Origin: AP-15 sp035538335
GTDB lineage: Bacteria > Pseudomonadota > Alphaproteobacteria > ATCC43930 > CGMCC-115725
Assembly: GCA_035538335.1 (NCBI GenBank)
Contig: DATLKN010000032.1
Location: forward strand, 37,275-101,274
DNA: 64,000 nucleotides
Reading direction: 5' to 3'
The notes under the pieces were generated by a model that searched no databases, was not told the DNA's origin, and saw nothing but the letters and a program-made list of their open reading frames with translations. Position numbers and translations under genes: made by a program. Below are positions 8,124 to 16,511 of this stretch, one piece after another. The stretch's first letter is position 1. Every line of letters starts with the position of its first letter.

Positions 8124-9749
8124 ATGCTGTCGCGTCTCCGACAGCGCGTAGTGCGTGCCGTCGCCGGCACGCGGCTTTATCGCCATACCCTCGTCGGGCG
8201 CATCCCGGCCGATCTGAAGATCAACGTCGGGCAGCGCTGGCCGGGCGATCCGAAGCGCGGCGAGGCGATGCTCGCGGGCGAGATCGAACTGGCCGGCGAG
8301 ATCGTCCGCAACCCCGCGCCCTTGTGGTCGCCGCCCTCGGTCGGCACGGAATGGCTCGGACGTTGGCACGGCTTCGGCTGGCTCGGCGACCTGCTCGCCG
8401 CCGGCGCCGCCGGCCGCCAGCGGGGGCGTGAACTCGTCGAAGCCTGGCTCGCCGAGAACCCCGCCGCGCATCGCCTCGGCTGGCGCTCCGACGTGCTGGC
8501 GAGCCGCATTTTCGCCTGGACCGCGCATTTCGACGAAATCGCCCCGCGCGACACCGATCAGCCGCTGCGCCAGGCGATGCTGACGAGCCTTTCGTCGCAG
8601 CTGCGGCATCTGGCGCGCACGGCCGCCTGGGAGGTCGCCGGCGCCGGCCGGCTGCGCGCCTTGAAGGGCCTCGTCGCCGGTCTCGTCGCGCTCGGCCAGA
8701 GCGAGCCGCGGCTGGGGCGCGCGCTGCGCGCGTTGGAGCGCGAATTGGCGGCGCAGATGCTGCCCGACGGCGGACACCGCTCGCGCAACCCGTCGCAGCA
8801 GCTTTCGGTATTGCGCGACCTCGTTGATTTGCGGGGCGTGCTGCGCACCGCGGGTTTTGCCGTCCCCGACGCGCTGCAGGGCGCGATCGAGCGGATGGCG
8901 CCGATGCTGCGGTTTTTCCGCCATGGCGACCGCCGTCTCGCGCTGTTCAACGGCGCGCTTGAGGAAGACGGCGTCCTGATCGACCTCGTTCTCACCCGCT
9001 CCGAGGGCAAGGGGCGCGCCCCTGCGCAGGCGCCCGACAGCGGCTTCAACCGGCTCGCCGCCGAGAAGGCGCTCGTCATCGTCGACACCGGCGGGCCGCC
9101 GCCGCCCGGTTTCGACGAGCACGCGCATGCCGGCACGCTCAGCTTCGAATTCAGCCACGAGCGCGAACGCATCATCGTCAATTGCGGCGGCTATCGCGGC
9201 GCCAAGGCGAATTGGCGCCGCGTCGCGCGCGCCAGCGCGGCGCACTCAGTGCTGGTCGTCGCCGACACCAACTCGACCGAGATCCGCGAGGACGGCACGC
9301 TCGGAAGGGTGCCGGGCTCGGTGAGCTGCGAGCGCGCCGAGGACGGCGGCCGGCAATGGATCGTCGCAACCCATGACGGCTATCGCGAGCGCTTCGGACT
9401 CACCTATTCGCGGCAGCTGTTCCTGGCCGCGAACGGGGAAGATTTGCGCGGCGAGGACCGGCTGTCGGGGCTGCCCGGGGCGCGCTTCGCGGTGCGCTTT
9501 CACCTGCACCCGGCGGTGCAGGCCTCGCTCGTCGAAGACGGCGGCTCGGCGCTTCTCAGATTGCCGAGCGGCGCGCTGTGGCGGCTGCGCACCGCCGGGG
9601 CGGAAATCAGCCTCGGCGAGAGCATCTATCTCGGCTCGGGCGAGCCGCGCAAGACGCAGCAGGTCGTGCTGAGCGGCAGCGTCCCGCCGGAGGGTGCCTC
9701 GGTGCGCTGGGCGATTCGCCGCGAGCCCCGCAAGCCCGCCGAGGATTAG
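8124..9749 (+). CDS. Heparinase II/III family polysaccharide lyase-like protein
   Basis: A 541-residue protein. The start MLSRLRQRVVRAV is fixed by GGAGG eight bases upstream (8111-8115). An alpha-helical toroid-like N-terminal region (about 90-330) precedes the heparinase II/III C-terminal beta-sheet domain, seen as FDEHAHAGTLSFEFSHERER and VNCGGYRGAKANWRRVARAS AAHSVLVVAD. This domain is found in alginate and heparin lyases and in many alphaproteobacterial proteins placed between rsmB and purH, whose substrates are mostly unknown. No clear signal peptide is visible, so a cytoplasmic or unusual export route is possible. The neighbouring WecA-like transferase suggests a link to surface polysaccharide metabolism, which is inference. 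Confidence 0.85.
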   Translation: MLSRLRQRVVRAVAGTRLYRHTLVGRIPADLKINVGQRWPGDPKRGEAMLAGEIELAGEIVRNPAPLWSPPSVGTEWLGRWHGFGWLGDLLAAGAAGRQRGRELVEAWLAENPAAHRLGWRSDVLASRIFAWTAHFDEIAPRDTDQPLRQAMLTSLSSQLRHLARTAAWEVAGAGRLRALKGLVAGLVALGQSEPRLGRALRALERELAAQMLPDGGHRSRNPSQQLSVLRDLVDLRGVLRTAGFAVPDALQGAIERMAPMLRFFRHGDRRLALFNGALEEDGVLIDLVLTRSEGKGRAPAQAPDSGFNRLAAEKALVIVDTGGPPPPGFDEHAHAGTLSFEFSHERERIIVNCGGYRGAKANWRRVARASAAHSVLVVADTNSTEIREDGTLGRVPGSVSCERAEDGGRQWIVATHDGYRERFGLTYSRQLFLAANGEDLRGEDRLSGLPGARFAVRFHLHPAVQASLVEDGGSALLRLPSGALWRLRTAGAEISLGESIYLGSGEPRKTQQVVLSGSVPPEGASVRWAIRREPRKPAED

Positions 9750-9772
9750 CCCCGGGGTGGCGCGCCGGCTGT

Positions 9773-9870
9773 GCGTCCTTCGAGGCCTCGCTTCGCGAGG
9801 CGGCTCAGGATGAGGATTTTTCTTAACCCTCATGCTGAGCGCCCGCGAGGGCGCGTCTCGAAGCGCGCCG
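9773..9870. repeat. Family B inverted repeat (copy 1)
   Basis: The left arm GCGTCCTTCGAGGCCTCGCT ... GGCTCAGGATGAGG (9773-9815) and the right arm CCCTCATGCTGAGCGCCCGC ... GTCTCGAAG (9827-9862) form a long imperfect hairpin. Copies lie at 44078-44190 and 55787-55889. It sits directly before the glycosyl-1-phosphate transferase start at 9887. Confidence 0.8.
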
Positions 9871-9886
9871 GGCGGCGAGGCAGCGC

Positions 9887-10879
9887 ATGAACCAGCTCGC
9901 CCCCGCCGCCGTGATCGCGGCGGCGACCGGCGTCCTGTCCTGCCTGGGGACCTGGGCGCTGATCCCGCTGTTGTCCCGCCGCGGCATTCTCGACCGCCCG
10001 AACGATCGGTCTTCGCACACGACCCCGACGCCGCGCGGCGGCGGCATTGCCGTCGTCGGCGCGCTGCTGTCGGCCTGGGGCCTGCTCGCCCTCCTCGGCC
10101 GCGCGTCGCCCTCGATCGCCGCCGTCATGCTCGGCGCCGCCGCGCTCGCGGCGGTCTCCTGGATCGACGATCGGGGCGGCCTCTCGCAGGCCGCGCGCCT
10201 GGCCGCGCAGGTCGCGGCGGCGGCGCTCGGGCTCCTCGCCCTGCCGCATCCGGCGGGCGCGCTCGCCGCCCTGCCCGTCGCCCTCGTTTATCCGGCGATC
10301 CTGCTCCTCTGGGTCTGGGGCACCAATCTGTTCAATTTCATGGACGGGATCGACGGCATCGCCGGCGGCGAGGCGGCGGCGATAGGGGTCGGCCTCGTCT
10401 TCCTGTCGGCGACGGGCACGGGCGGCGATCCGCAGACCGCTCCCCTCGCTGCCGCGCTCGCCGGCGCCGCCCTCGGCTTTCTTGTCTGGAACTGGCCGCC
10501 GGCGCGCATCTTTCTGGGCGATGTTGGCAGCGTGCCGCTCGGCTATCTGATCGGCTTTCTGCTGATCGGCCTGGCGCTCGCCGGGCATTGGCGCGCGGCC
10601 TTGATCCTGCCGCTTTATTTCCTCGCCGATGCGAGTCTGACGCTGGCCCGCCGCCTCCTTCGCGGCGAGCGCGTCTGGCAGGCGCATCGCAAGCATTTCT
10701 ATCAGCGCGCGGTCGCCCTCGGAATGTCGCATCGGGCGGTGACGACGCGCGTTTTGGCCTTCGACCTCGTCCTCGTTCTATTGGCCTGGGATGCCGAGAC
10801 CGCCGGAGGGCCGGTTCCGCTCGGCCTTGCTGCCGTCGGCGTCTTGCTGTTTCTCGTCAGCCTCTCCTACGACCGTTGA
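9887..10879 (+). CDS. WecA/MraY-type glycosyl-1-phosphate transferase
   Basis: A 330-residue polytopic inner-membrane enzyme of glycosyltransferase family 4. The family transfers a sugar-1-phosphate from a UDP-sugar to undecaprenyl phosphate, the first step of many surface glycans. About nine to eleven hydrophobic helices are visible. Family motifs are SWIDDRGG, LFNFMDGIDGIAGGEAA, IFLGDVGSVPLGY and the His-rich loop AHRKHFYQRAV. The last two match WecA/WbpL-like enzymes better than MraY. The ATG at 9887 is the first codon of the conserved N-terminal helix. The gene starts inside 20 bases of a family B repeat and is followed by purH after 27 bases. Its exact donor sugar is unknown. Confidence 0.88.
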   Translation: MNQLAPAAVIAAATGVLSCLGTWALIPLLSRRGILDRPNDRSSHTTPTPRGGGIAVVGALLSAWGLLALLGRASPSIAAVMLGAAALAAVSWIDDRGGLSQAARLAAQVAAAALGLLALPHPAGALAALPVALVYPAILLLWVWGTNLFNFMDGIDGIAGGEAAAIGVGLVFLSATGTGGDPQTAPLAAALAGAALGFLVWNWPPARIFLGDVGSVPLGYLIGFLLIGLALAGHWRAALILPLYFLADASLTLARRLLRGERVWQAHRKHFYQRAVALGMSHRAVTTRVLAFDLVLVLLAWDAETAGGPVPLGLAAVGVLLFLVSLSYDR

Positions 10880-10906
10880 CCTGTCGGCTCATTCGCCGGA
10901 GATTCC

Positions 10907-12487
10907 GTGCCGATGATTTCCGCTCTCCAACCGGTCCGCCGCGCCCTCATTTCGGTCAGCGACAAGAGGGGCCTCGCCGAGTTCGCCCGAGCGCTCGCCG
11001 GGCGCGGCGTCGAGTTCGTCTCGACCGGCGGCTCGGCGCGCGCCCTCGCCGAGGCCGGCCTCGCCGTCACCGAGGTCGCGGCGGTGACCGGCTTTCCCGA
11101 AATGCTCGACGGCCGCGTCAAGACGTTGCATCCGGCGATCCATGGCGCGCTGCTCGCGCGCCGCGACCGGCCGGACCACATGGCGGCGCTCGCCGAGCGC
11201 GGCTTCGCACCGATCGACCTGCTCGTCTCCAACCTCTACCCCTTCGCCGAGACCGTCGCCGCCGGCAAGAGCGCCGAGGAGTGCATCGAGAATATCGACA
11301 TCGGCGGCCCGGCCTTGATCCGCGCCGCGGCGAAGAATTACGAAGCGGTCGCGGTCGTCACCGACCCCGCCGATTACGACCGCGTGCTCGCCGAACTGGC
11401 CGCCCATGACGGCGCGATCGGCGCGGCGCTGCGCCGCGAGTTGGCGCGCCTCGCCTTTGCCCGCACCGCCGCCTACGACGCGGCGATCGCCGAGTGGATG
11501 GAGCGGGCGGACGGCATTCTCTTTCCACCGACGCTGGTCGCCGCCGGCCGCCTCGTCGCCGAGTTGCGCTACGGCGAGAACCCACACCAGCGCGGCGCCT
11601 TCTACCGCACCGCGGACGATCGGCCCGGCATCGGCGGCGCCCGCCAGCTGCAAGGCAAGGAGCTGTCCTACAACAACTATGCCGATGCCGACGCGGCCCT
11701 GGAGCTGGCCGCCGAGTTCGCCGCGCCGGCGGTCGCCATCATCAAGCACATGAACCCGTGCGGCGCCGCCATCGCCGCGAACCTCTACGAGGCGTGGGAA
11801 AAGGCGCTCGCCTGCGATCCCAAGAGCGCTTTCGGCGGGGTCGTCGCGGTCAACCGCCCGCTCGATGCCGCGACGGCCGAGGCGATCGGCGGCATCTTCG
11901 CCGAGATCGTCATCGCTCCCGCGGTCGAGGCGGGCGCGGTCGAATGCCTCGCCCGCCGCGGCGCGCTCCGGCTCCTGGTGACGGGCGGCATGCCCGACTG
12001 GGCGGCGCCGGGGCGGCAGTTGCGCTCGCTCGCGGGCGGGCTGCTGGTGCAGCAAAGCGACCGGCTCCGGGTCGCGCGCGAAGAATTGCGGACCGTCACG
12101 CGGCGCGCCCCGGCCCCGGCCGAACTCGACGACCTCCTCTTCGCCGACACGGTCGCGAAGCACGTCAAGTCGAACGCCATCGTGCTGGCGCGCGGCGGCG
12201 CGACGATCGGCATCGGCGCCGGCCAGATGAGCCGCGTCGACAGCGTGCACATCGCCGTCGAGAAGGCGGCGGAGGCCTTCGGCCGCAGAGCGCGGCCGGC
12301 CGAGGGCGCGGTTCTCGCCTCCGACGCCTTTTTCCCGTTCGCCGACGGCGTCGAGGCCGGCATCGCCGCCGGCGTCACCGCCATCATCCAGCCGGGCGGC
12401 TCGCGCCGCGACGCCGAATCGATCGCCGCCGCCGACGCCGCTGGTGTCGCGATGGTGTTCGCCGGCATGCGGCATTTCCGGCACTGA
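10907..12487 (+). CDS. purH: Bifunctional AICAR formyltransferase/IMP cyclohydrolase
   Basis: PurH catalyses the last two steps of de novo purine synthesis: formylation of AICAR and closure to IMP. It has 526 residues from the GTG at 10907 (GGAG five bases upstream); an ATG two codons later is an alternative. The N-terminal IMP cyclohydrolase domain shows RRALISVSDKRGLAEFARAL, FVSTGGSARAL and VKTLHPAIHGALLARR. The formyltransferase domain shows LRYGENPHQRGAFY, LSYNNYADADAALE, KHMNPCGAAIA (catalytic Lys-His) and KSAFGGVVAVN. Its length and motif order are normal. It is convergent with the homospermidine synthase gene, with only 13 bases between their stop codons. Confidence 0.96.
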   Translation: MPMISALQPVRRALISVSDKRGLAEFARALAGRGVEFVSTGGSARALAEAGLAVTEVAAVTGFPEMLDGRVKTLHPAIHGALLARRDRPDHMAALAERGFAPIDLLVSNLYPFAETVAAGKSAEECIENIDIGGPALIRAAAKNYEAVAVVTDPADYDRVLAELAAHDGAIGAALRRELARLAFARTAAYDAAIAEWMERADGILFPPTLVAAGRLVAELRYGENPHQRGAFYRTADDRPGIGGARQLQGKELSYNNYADADAALELAAEFAAPAVAIIKHMNPCGAAIAANLYEAWEKALACDPKSAFGGVVAVNRPLDAATAEAIGGIFAEIVIAPAVEAGAVECLARRGALRLLVTGGMPDWAAPGRQLRSLAGGLLVQQSDRLRVAREELRTVTRRAPAPAELDDLLFADTVAKHVKSNAIVLARGGATIGIGAGQMSRVDSVHIAVEKAAEAFGRRARPAEGAVLASDAFFPFADGVEAGIAAGVTAIIQPGGSRRDAESIAAADAAGVAMVFAGMRHFRH

Positions 12488-12500
12488 GGCGGCAGGACCG

Positions 12501-13916
12501 TCAGACCACCCTTATGTTCTTGAATTGCCAGGGGTCGTCGCGGTCGAGGTCTTCCGGAAAGAGGGCCTCGCGGCCGCGAAGCGGCGTCCAGTCGCCCCAG
12601 ACGCCGACGACGTCGCCGAGATAGGGCCGCGCGATCTCGAGGACGCGCGCATGGTCCATCTCGTCGGGCTCGACGATGCCGCGGTGCGGGTGCTCGATCG
12701 CCCAGACGAGCCCGCCGAGGACGGCGGCCGTCACCTGTAGCGAGGTCGCGTTGTTGTGCGGCGCGGCGCGGCGTGCCTCCTCGATCGACAGCCGCGAGCC
12801 GAACCAATAGACGCCTTTTTCGGGCCCCATCAGCAGCACGCCGAGCTCGTCGATGCCGTGGCTGATTTCGTTCATCATCAGGCGTTTGCGGTTCTGCAGC
12901 CACCAGTTCTTGCCGGCCAGCTCGTGCAGGCTCAGCACGGCGTCGTCGCACGGGTGGTAGGCATAGTGGCAGGTCGGCCGCCAGCGCACCGCGCCGGCTT
13001 CGCGCCAGGTCAGGTAGTCGGCGATCGAGATCGATTCGCCGTGCGTGATCAAAAATCCGTGATAGGGGCCTTCGAGCGGCGTCCAGCTGCGCACCCGCGT
13101 CGCCGCTCCCGAGCGCATCAGATAGATGGCGGCGCCCGAGCCGGAATCGTGGGTCCGCCCGTCCGGCGGAAAATGCCGCTCATGCGTTCCCCAGCCGAGC
13201 TCGGCCGGCTGCGAGCCTTCGCTGAAGAAGCCGTCGATCGACCAGGTGTTGACGAACTCGCCCGGCTCTTTCGGGGTGTGCGAGACCTGCGTGTCGCGCT
13301 CGGCGATATGGATCGCCTTGACGCCGAGGCGGGCGTTGAGGCGCGCCCAATCTTCGCGGCTCCGGGCCGCCTGGGCCGCGAGCCCCGCATCGCGCGCCAG
13401 GTCGAGCAGCGCCACCTTGACGAAATGCGAGACGAGCCCGGGATTGGCGCCGTGCGTGATGACCGCGGTCGGGCCTTGCGCATGGCGCGCCCGCAACGCC
13501 AGCGCGCTTTCGCGCAGCGCATAGTTGGAGCGGGCCGCGGGCGGCAGGCCGGGGTCGGTATAGCCGCCGGGCCACGGCTCGATGCAGGTGTCGAGATAGA
13601 GCGTCCCCGCTTCCCGGCACAGTTCGATCAGCGCGACGCTCGACACCTCGACCGACACGTTGAGGAGGAAATCGCCGGGGCCGAGCCGGTCTTGCAGGAT
13701 CGCCCGGTAATTCTCCCGGGTCAGCGCCGTTTCGACAAAGCCGATGCCGTATTCCGCCGCGACCTCGTGTCCCAGCGGCTCGGCGGTAATGATGGTAATC
13801 TTTTCGCGCCCGATCTCGAGATGGCGCAACAGCAGCGGCAGGACGCCCTGGCCGATGCTGCCGAAGCCGACGATGACGAGCCGGCCGGGGAATCGAGCGT
13901 GTATTTTGTCGAGCAT
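12501..13916 (-). CDS. hss: Homospermidine synthase
   Basis: Homospermidine synthase makes sym-homospermidine from putrescine (or putrescine plus spermidine) in an NAD-dependent reaction, and is typical of Rhizobiales. The protein has 471 residues. It starts MLDKIHARFPGRLVIVGFGS, where the Rossmann motif GFGSIGQG follows. Conserved stretches include ITHGANPGLVSHFVKVALLD, HYAYHPCDDAVLSLHEL and LLMGPEKGVYWFGSRL. The ATG at 13916 is chosen over upstream codons because the conserved N-terminus begins there and the length matches the family. It is divergent from the S41 protein gene. The product is a cytoplasmic polyamine. Confidence 0.95.
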   Translation of the reverse strand: MLDKIHARFPGRLVIVGFGSIGQGVLPLLLRHLEIGREKITIITAEPLGHEVAAEYGIGFVETALTRENYRAILQDRLGPGDFLLNVSVEVSSVALIELCREAGTLYLDTCIEPWPGGYTDPGLPPAARSNYALRESALALRARHAQGPTAVITHGANPGLVSHFVKVALLDLARDAGLAAQAARSREDWARLNARLGVKAIHIAERDTQVSHTPKEPGEFVNTWSIDGFFSEGSQPAELGWGTHERHFPPDGRTHDSGSGAAIYLMRSGAATRVRSWTPLEGPYHGFLITHGESISIADYLTWREAGAVRWRPTCHYAYHPCDDAVLSLHELAGKNWWLQNRKRLMMNEISHGIDELGVLLMGPEKGVYWFGSRLSIEEARRAAPHNNATSLQVTAAVLGGLVWAIEHPHRGIVEPDEMDHARVLEIARPYLGDVVGVWGDWTPLRGREALFPEDLDRDDPWQFKNIRVV

Positions 13917-14079
13917 GCGGGTCCGCGCCTTCGGGGAAGCGCGAAGGCGTAGAGGGGGCGGCGCCGTTTTGTCAAGCCGCGCCGCGGCTTGCGCGGCGCG
14001 GTGCGGGCCCGGTTCGAGAGAGGATTGCATTAGCCGGGATGTCGGCTAGTGTGGGTTATTCTTCCGGAGGTCTTGCCAT

Positions 14080-15498
14080 ATGCGCGGAGCGGTCTTTTTT
14101 CTGCTGCTCGCCGGGCTGCTGATGCCGGCCGCGGGTTTTGCCCAAGGCACCAGCACTCCGGCCCAGTTTGCCGCGAAAGCGGCGGCCGAGACGAGCGAGC
14201 AGAACACGGTCTACCAGGAGCTCAACCTGTTCGGCGAGGCCTTCGACCGCATCCGGCGCGACGCCGTCGATCCGGTGCGCGACATGAAACTCGTCCGCAA
14301 CGCGATCGCCGGCATGCTTTCGGGGCTCGACTCGCATTCCGCCTATATCGACGAGAAGACCTGGAACGCCCAGAAGAAGGCGCCGAGCGGCGTCGTCGAC
14401 ACGACGGGGCTCGTCGTCACGCTCGATCACGGGCTCGTCCGGGTGGTGTCGCCGCGCGACGGCTCGCCGGCGGCGCAGGCAGGCTTCGAGCCGGGCGACA
14501 TCATCTACCTGATCGGCAAGGAGCCGACCGACGAGATGACGCTGACCCAGGTCGAGGAAGCCCTGCGCGGGCCGCCCGGCAGCGAAATCGTGCTGACGCT
14601 GCGCCGCAGCGGCGTCGACAAGCCGGTGAAGCTGACCTTTAAGCGCGCCGACTATCAGCCGAAGACGGTTAGCGACCGCGTGCAGTCGGGCGACATCGGC
14701 TATATCCGCATCGCCGGCTTCGACGCCGGAACGCCGGCGGCGGTCGGCACGGCGCTGCAGGGTCTGCGGCAGCAGACCGGCAACAAGCTGATCGGTTTCA
14801 TCCTCGATCTGCGGAACAACCCGGGCGGCGATTTCGACGCGGCGGTCAGGACCGCCGACGCGTTTCTCGACAAGGGCGACATCACGGTCGTCAAGAGCCG
14901 CGATTCGGACCAGCCGAAACGGATCGCCGCCACTCCCGGCGATCTGGCGAACGGGCTGCCGATCGTCGCGCTCGTCAACGGCGGCACCGCCGAGGAGGCC
15001 GAACTGGTCGCCGCCGCGCTGCAGGAAAACCACCGCGCGCTGCTGCTCGGCACAAAGACCTTCGGCGAAAGCGCGATCGAGAGCGTCATCCCGCTGCACG
15101 GCGAGGGCGCGATCCGGCTAACGACCGCCCGCTTCCTGACGCCGAACGGCGACCCGATCGAAGGCAAGGGCCTCAAGCCCGACCTGACGATCGAGCCGAT
15201 GAAGATCGAGAAATTGGCGGAGGGCGAGCAGATCCGCGAGGCCGATCTGCCCGGCGCGATGAAGAACCCCGATCTGCTGCGAAAAGCGCAGCAACAGCAG
15301 CAGAACGCGAGCAAGCCTTCGGCTACCGGGCAGGAGCAGCCGACCACCGGCAAGCCGGCGCCCGCCGCGGGCGGCAAGCCGGCGGCAGCGCCCTCGGTCG
15401 CCAGCGCCGATATCGGCTCCGGCAAGGACGAGCAGTTGACCGAAGCGGCCGACGTGCTGCTGGGGCTGTCGCTGTCGCGGTCCGGGACGGCGGATTGA
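14080..15498 (+). CDS. S41 (C-terminal processing) protease homologue lacking catalytic residues
   Basis: A 472-residue exported protein of the CtpA/Prc type. It has a signal peptide (about 1-21, ending GFAQG), an S41 N-terminal helix, a PDZ domain (about 105-190, GLVRVVSPRDGSPAAQAGFE) and a protease core (about 200-370). A low-complexity Gln/Ala/Pro tail (400-445) and a short terminal helix follow. Active Ctp enzymes have GS/TASASE...FGKGxxQ, with Ser, Lys (+25) and Gln (+29). Here the segment is NGGTAEEAELVAAALQ ... GTKTFGESAIES. Ser is replaced by Glu305, Lys by Glu330 and Gln by Glu334, at exactly the expected spacing. The fold looks intact, so it is probably a pseudoprotease that binds periplasmic C-termini or an adaptor. 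GGAGG lies nine bases before the ATG. Confidence 0.85.
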   Translation: MRGAVFFLLLAGLLMPAAGFAQGTSTPAQFAAKAAAETSEQNTVYQELNLFGEAFDRIRRDAVDPVRDMKLVRNAIAGMLSGLDSHSAYIDEKTWNAQKKAPSGVVDTTGLVVTLDHGLVRVVSPRDGSPAAQAGFEPGDIIYLIGKEPTDEMTLTQVEEALRGPPGSEIVLTLRRSGVDKPVKLTFKRADYQPKTVSDRVQSGDIGYIRIAGFDAGTPAAVGTALQGLRQQTGNKLIGFILDLRNNPGGDFDAAVRTADAFLDKGDITVVKSRDSDQPKRIAATPGDLANGLPIVALVNGGTAEEAELVAAALQENHRALLLGTKTFGESAIESVIPLHGEGAIRLTTARFLTPNGDPIEGKGLKPDLTIEPMKIEKLAEGEQIREADLPGAMKNPDLLRKAQQQQQNASKPSATGQEQPTTGKPAPAAGGKPAAAPSVASADIGSGKDEQLTEAADVLLGLSLSRSGTAD

Positions 15499-15529
15499 GG
15501 CGGAGCGCGTCGGCAGTGCCGCGGAGAGG

Positions 15530-16315
15530 TTATTGCGCGACCCAGCCGCCGTCGATCGACAACGCCGCGCCGGTGATCGTGGCGGCGTCGTCGCCGCACA
15601 GAAATACCGCGAATGCGCCGATCTTTTGCGGCGTCGTATATTCGAGCATCGGCTGCTTCTCGCGCACCAGGTCTTCGCGCGCCTGCCGCACCGCGATGCC
15701 GGCCGCCGCAGCGCGCGCCTCGATCTGCCGCTCGACGAGCGCGGTCAGCACCCAGCCGGGGCAGATCGCATTGCAGGTGACGCCCGAATTCGCCGCTTCG
15801 ATGGCGATGACCTTGGTCAGCCCGACGAGCCCGTGCTTGGCCGCGACGTACGCCGCCTTCTCGCCGCTGGCGACGAGGCCGTGCGCCGAGGCGATGTTGA
15901 CGATGCGGCCCCAGCGCTTTTCGAACATGTGGGGAAGCGCTGCCTTGGCGGCGTGGAAGGCGGCCGAAAGGTTGATCGCTATGATCGCGTCCCAGCGCTC
16001 CTCCGGGAAATCGACGACTTTCGCGACATGCTGAATCCCGGCGTTGTTGACGAGAATGTCGACGCCGCCGAAGCGCCGCGCGGTGTCGGCGACGAGGTCG
16101 CGGATCTCGGCCGGGCGCGACACGTCGGCCGCGCCGTAGGCCACTTCGACCCGATGCTTCGCGGCGAGCCCGGCGCGCAGCTTCTCGATCTCGCCCGGGT
16201 CCCCAAAGCCGTTAAGCATCAGGTTGCAGCCCGCCGCCGCCAGCGCCTCGGCGATGCCGAGCCCGATGCCGCCGGTCGAGCCGGTCACGATGGCCGTCTT
16301 GCCTTGCAACGTCAC
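15530..16315 (-). CDS. bdhA: 3-hydroxybutyrate dehydrogenase
   Basis: An NAD-dependent short-chain dehydrogenase that interconverts 3-hydroxybutyrate and acetoacetate in polyhydroxybutyrate turnover. From the GTG at 16315, with GGAG seven bases upstream, it has 261 residues, the usual size. Motifs are VTGSTGGIGLGIAEAL (cofactor), LVNNAGIQHVAKVVDFPEER (typical of this enzyme), the catalytic serine in IVNIASAHG and YVAAKHGLVGLTK. An in-frame ATG at 16405 would add an atypical 30-residue leader. A short inverted motif GCAGTGC lies about 30 bases upstream (see findings). Confidence 0.93.
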   Translation of the reverse strand: MTLQGKTAIVTGSTGGIGLGIAEALAAAGCNLMLNGFGDPGEIEKLRAGLAAKHRVEVAYGAADVSRPAEIRDLVADTARRFGGVDILVNNAGIQHVAKVVDFPEERWDAIIAINLSAAFHAAKAALPHMFEKRWGRIVNIASAHGLVASGEKAAYVAAKHGLVGLTKVIAIEAANSGVTCNAICPGWVLTALVERQIEARAAAAGIAVRQAREDLVREKQPMLEYTTPQKIGAFAVFLCGDDAATITGAALSIDGGWVAQ

Positions 16316-16511
16316 GATCCTTCTCCGCGCTACAAAATTTTTAACGCAGTGCAATATAACCTCGTCGGCGGCGCGGTCGCGAGCCGCGATCGTCGCAGCC
16401 GCCACGGCATGCCTGACGCAACTCCTTCCCGCGCTTGCGGCCGCGGGGCGGAGCCGAAGCGGGGCGAGGGTTAGGGCGGCAGACAGGGTTCGAGGAGCAG
16501 GGGCACATTAA

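Noticed and set aside
7918..8151. Short open frames in the rsmB-heparinase gap
   Set aside because: No ribosome site, no conserved features and mutual overlap; the heparinase start at 8124 has a strong site.
10889..12484. 531-codon minus-strand open frame opposite purH
   Set aside because: Exact antisense of purH; the translation is rich in Arg, Gly and Asp without motifs.
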